Assembly: GCA_023627715.1 (NCBI GenBank)
Contig: JAMAHW010000137.1
Location: 1 to 58,683 of the forward strand
Reading direction: 5' to 3'
Length of the DNA stretch: 58,683 nt
Origin: Periconia sp. R9002
Lineage: Eukaryota > Ascomycota > Dothideomycetes > Pleosporales > Periconiaceae
Position 1 is the stretch's first letter. Each line of letters starts with the position of its first letter. Both the position numbers and the translations under genes were made by a program. Positions 54,983-58,683 of this stretch are shown here, piece after piece. The notes under the pieces were generated by a model that saw only the letters and a program-made list of their open reading frames with translations, did not search any database and was not told where the DNA came from.

Positions 54983-57962
54983 CTATTTATCAAAATTTCT
55001 AAAAGCTAAAGATAAAGAAGTAAGTATTATTAATGTAATAATAGCACCATTTAAATATGTATTAAATAAAATATATAATATTAATGATACTACGATATAT
55101 AAGGCATAAGATGTAATAACACCAGTATTTAAATTAGAAATATTTTTACTAATGTTAAGTAATCCTTTTTCTAAACCATAAGGCCCTAAATATTCTATTG
55201 ATCCCTTGTCCAATACTTTAGTAGTTTGTCCTCCTAATTTTAATATAACACCTGTAATGAATCTGTTATAAAACAGTTCTATTAATAGACGTTGATTAAA
55301 GAAACTAAATATGTTGTAACCTACTCTAGATAATTTGAAATAAATTAAAATAAGAGGTAAATATTCAGACAATACAATAGCTATAACGCTTAATGAAATA
55401 GTAAATATTAGAGGTAATAATTTGAATAAAGTAGGTACTCCAAACTCAGTATCTAATAGTATTTCATTATAAGGATGTATAAATAAAGCATTATCTGAAA
55501 AGAACCCTGAACCTAGCCCTATAAACATATCTTTTGTTATGAAACCAAAGAATATAGAGAATACAGCTAATATCATTAAAGGTAAACTCATGTAGATATC
55601 ACCTTCATGTGCATTTTTATAATTAATTAAAGGTCCATTAGGATTTGTTAAGAATGTTAAATATAATACTTTAACAGAATATAATGTAGTAAACATAGCT
55701 CCAATAGTAGCTATGAAATATACCACTGTACTAGAGAAATAATATTGACCATATGCTGATTCAAGTATTAAATCTTTTGAGTAGAACCCTGTCATAAACG
55801 GGAAAGCTACTAAACTTAAAGAAGCAATAAGAATAACTGAATAAGTAAGAGGCAAGAACGGTCTTAATCCCCCATATTTTCTGAAATCTTGGTTATCAGC
55901 CACAGCGTGTATTACAGAACCTGCCCCTAAGAATAATAATGCTTTATAAAAAGCATGATTAACTAAGTGGAATAAAGCAATATTATAACAAGATAAACCA
56001 ACAGCTATAACCATCATCCCTAATTGTGACATTGTAGAATAGGCTATAACTTTTTTAATATCCTGTTGGAAAAGACCAACAAGAGAACTAAATACAGTTG
56101 TAATTGCACCTAATCATAGACATATAATTAGTACTGTTGAACTGTATTCTATTAAAGGAGATGAACGGATTAATAAGTATACACCTGCAGTAACCATAGT
56201 GGCAGCGTGTATTAGTGCAGAAACGGGTGTAGGCAAATTTGTTGATTTATGCTATATGTAGATAAATATCTACACTAATACGGCACAAATACTCAACAAC
56301 TCACGTTGTTGTTCGGACTATATCATCAATTACATTAATTGTTTATTATTTTAATTTTATTTTTTATGATTTCTATACCTGATTCAGTTAGATGTTTTTT
56401 ATCTTTAAAAAGATCATATACTTTTAACCATCTCAAGTATGAGACATGCTTTTTAGTTTTAAGAGGATAATTGCGTAGATAACTTAATATTTTATTAAGT
56501 TTACCAATATTAACTACAGTATTATAACCATTATAGCTTTTTACATGTGTTACATAACCATCTATTAGGTTAGCAAGCAGTTTACTAAATTCCACATCAT
56601 CTTTTTGAGAAACTACGTATCTTACAGTAACTATATGTTTACCTGTTTTACTTAAATAGGCAGAACTTGTGAAACATCCTTCTGCATCTGTAAATCCAGA
56701 TAATCATGCATTATATAAACTTACTTTTCCATTTGATTCTATATGTGTAATATTAGTATTATATTTTAAATTAAAAGCTTCTAATCATGATTTAAATTGA
56801 AGTTTTTATTTTTAGTTATTAAGTTACCATTGAATATCTTTATTATTTTTAAAAGATTATCTTTATCTCTAACTCTATATTGATGAGTTTGGTTTAATTT
56901 GCTTTGTACTGTTACTGATCCAAAACCTAATTCTTTTTTAATATAAAATAGTACTTGTCCATCTACGCTAGATTGTGTTACTTTAAACACTAAATAGCCT
57001 TTTTTATCTATACTAAATACTCCGTCTCCTTCAGCAAATCCTATTAACCATCATTCAAAAAAATTTTTATAATCTAATGTAATTGCTTCACGTGTAGTCT
57101 CTGAAGAGCCTATGTTACTATCATGGTTTCCTGCGAATTGTCCCTCATTCTGGGTTTTTCCGAAGCTTACAAAGTAAACAGTGGACCAGAATATAAAAAC
57201 GAGATGTTCCCGCATATAGTGAAGTTTAAGGAAGGCCCTATCCAAACCCTCCATAGCCATAGGTAATCAAACGTGAAGACCTATTTGTGAACTTTTAGCC
57301 ATAGCTCCTATTAATATACATATACCAATAATAGTTATAACATTTTCATTCATATAAGGTGCTAAAGAAAATACTGTTGCATAATCTAAATTACCGAACG
57401 CTACAAGAATAGCGAACATACCTATAGTTAAGAAACAATCACCAACCCTATTTGTTAAAAATGCTGAAAGAGCACTTTGGTTTGCTGCTATTCTAGTAAA
57501 TCAAAAACAAACTAAAAGATATGAACAAACACCTACACCCTCTCATCCTACAAACATAAGTAAGTAATTATTAGCTGTTACTAATATAACCATCATAAAT
57601 GTGAATAAACTTAAATAGCTAAAGAATCTTTGGTTATGAGGGTCTTGACTCATATACCCTATAGAATATATATGTACTAAAGAAGAAACAATTAATACAG
57701 GTATAAGCATAGAAACTGTAAGTGAATCAAAATTAAATGCTCATGAAACATTTAAAGATTCAGAATCTATTCATCTAAATACCTCTATAGATGAAGTGAT
57801 ATTATTTAATCCAACCTCGAAAAAAGTTAACACAGCAGATATTGTTGTTAATACGACTGCTGTACATGTTACTGAGTGAGCACCTGAGACTCCGATTTTT
57901 CTACCTAAAAAACCAGATACTATTGATCCTAATAGTGGTAATAATATTATAGCTAAATACAT
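54983..57962 (-). CDS. nad5: NADH dehydrogenase subunit 5 (two exons)
   Basis: This is the largest antiporter-like complex I subunit, 655 aa from exons 57962-57246 and 56233-54983. It starts [20 protein letters not shown]; the A of its ATG is the last base of the nad4L stop (1-nt overlap). Exon 1 ends HVWLPMAMEG and exon 2 begins [20 protein letters not shown], restoring the quinone-antiporter motif. The intron lies after nt 717. [19 protein letters not shown] and [10 protein letters not shown] are present. Trp is mostly TGA. The stop is TAG. Confidence 0.96.
56234..57245 (-). mobile_element. group I intron in nad5 at nt 717
   Basis: The intron is flanked by GGT| and TTTG|CCT. The P/Q region AATTCGCAGGAAACC and R element GACTACACGTGAAGC lie near 57080-57140, and the S element GATGATATAGTCCG near 56310-56330. 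Between them is a LAGLIDADG frame. Confidence 0.88.
56335..57245 (-). pseudogene. LAGLIDADG endonuclease of nad5 intron 717, frameshifted
   Basis: The frame continues from nad5 exon 1 and contains the first motif [14 protein letters not shown], then runs to a TAG at 56781. The second half, in another frame from about 56805 to TAA at 56335, begins LQFKSWLEAFNL and contains the second motif [13 protein letters not shown] one-base change in the A-run AATAAAAAC near 56803 would join them. Either the gene is decaying or the base call in the homopolymer is wrong. Confidence 0.82.
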
Positions 57963-58231
57963 TATTTAAACTCTATTGCAATACTACCTCTTAATCTATA
58001 AAAAGCTACTAATATAGCTAAACCTATTGCAGATTCTGCTCCGGCTATGGCAATAATATAAATAGCATATGTTTGACCTAATATATCGTCAAAGCTAAGT
58101 GAACTAACCAATATTAAAAATGTAATAGCTAATAGCATTATTTCAATTGAAATAAGCATTAAAATAATGTTTTTTCTGTTTAAAACAAAACCTAATATAC
58201 CTATGGTAAATAAAATTAGTGATAAATTCAT
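57962..58231 (-). CDS. nad4L: NADH dehydrogenase subunit 4L
   Basis: This 89-aa complex I subunit, [20 protein letters not shown], has the conserved acidic helix [13 protein letters not shown] and [20 protein letters not shown]. Its TAA overlaps the nad5 ATG by one base, so the two genes are translated from one mRNA. Confidence 0.97.
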   Translation of the reverse strand: MNLSLILFTIGILGFVLNRKNIILMLISIEIMLLAITFLILVSSLSFDDILGQTYAIYIIAIAGAESAIGLAILVAFYRLRGSIAIEFK

Positions 58232-58264
58232 AGTGTAAAAAAAAATAAAAATGTCTTAAAAGTT

Positions 58265-58334
58265 TTCTTATCCAAGATTCGAACTTAGACCTTTATATTA
58301 TTAATATACCATTCTACCCTTGAACCAATAAGAA
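58265..58334 (-). tRNA. tRNA derived from trnR(TCT), apparent anticodon AAT
   Basis: Acceptor TTCTTAT/ATAAGAA and T-arm CTAAG-TTCGAAT-CTTGG are the same as in trnR(TCT) at 32785 apart from one base. The D-arm is GTTC/GAAT. The anticodon arm has been replaced: GTATA-TTAATAA-TATAA, giving AAT with U33 kept and one end mismatch in the stem. AAT would read the Ile codon AUU, yet a normal tRNA-Ile(GAT) exists. It could be a remoulded tRNA or a decaying duplicate. Confidence 0.65.
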
Positions 58335-58683
58335 TTAAATTAATATATTAATAAATACTACTGTATACTAATAAATACTACTGTATACTAATAAATACTA
58401 CTGTATACTAATAAATACTACTGTATATTAATAAATACTACTGTATATTAATAAATACTAATGTATATTAATAAAAAGGATGTTATAATGATTATGTCCT
58501 TTGTAGTATAGATTAATTAATAATATATTATGAGATATATTCTTTTATATGTGATGTATTGTTACATATGTGATATTTATATATTTATTAATGATATGTT
58601 ATAATAAATACAGATTTTATAGTATATTTTATATACAACTATGTTTACATATCTTGTATCATAAATATTATTATTACTTTATA
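58335..58683. repeat. spacer with 19-bp tandem repeats
   Basis: Six or seven units of TAATAAATACTACTGTATA lie at 58345-58475, followed by AT-rich sequence with no recognisable gene to the window end. If the molecule is circular, this joins the spacer at position 1. Confidence 0.85.

Overview
The window looks like a complete, or nearly complete, mitochondrial genome of a filamentous ascomycete (Pezizomycotina-like). The evidence is: an AT-rich sequence; TGA read as tryptophan throughout the respiratory genes, matched by a tRNA-Trp with a TCA anticodon; large and small rRNA genes; tRNAs for all 20 amino acids; and the fungal-type neighbours nad4L/nad5 (1-nt overlap) and nad2/nad3 (abutting). 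Group I introns sit in cob (after nt 378, 393, 429 and 823), nad5 (after nt 717) and cox3 (after nt 333). I cannot name the species. atp8 and atp9 were not found.

Layout. From about 1 to 32.9 kb everything reads on the minus strand: cob (four introns, one 15-nt exon), nad4 with an unusual C-terminal extension, a large orphan frame (orf847), nad3, nad2, a tRNA cluster interrupted by rnl, nad6, more tRNAs and rns. From 33.7 to 52.1 kb genes read on the plus strand: cox3, atp6, tRNA-Cys, a single open reading frame that fuses cox1 to cox2, orf371, a free-standing rps3, orf275, nad1 and orf220. The last 4 kb returns to the minus strand with nad5, nad4L and an odd tRNA.

Three things stand out. 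(1) Mosaic coding: several genes and accessory ORFs contain short segments copied from other standard mitochondrial genes. nad4 runs into a cox2-like and then an atp6-like segment before an orphan Cys-rich tail. nad6 runs into a cox1-like segment plus an orphan tail. orf847 begins with a copy of the nad4 end. orf275 begins with nad6, rps3 and cox1 pieces. orf220 uses a duplicated cox1 leader and start. (2) Structured 3' elements: two sequence families (here R1, about 175 nt, and R2, exactly 158 nt) lie in sense orientation downstream of essentially every protein-coding block. They show compensating base changes and share a small internal-loop motif (AGAAG, hairpin, AAAG). They could act as mRNA 3'-end, processing or stability elements. 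(3) An insertion of about 1.85 kb inside the third cob intron has a different base composition and carries an intact GNAT acetyltransferase gene that uses only TGG for Trp. It looks like DNA of nuclear or other foreign origin.

The core genes encode the complex I, III and IV subunits, ATP synthase subunit a and the translation machinery. The accessory ORFs are mostly unrecognised: membrane segments, coiled coils, acidic repeats. Spacers between genes are AT-rich and full of short tandem repeats, decayed tRNA copies and gene fragments, consistent with ongoing duplication and recombination.
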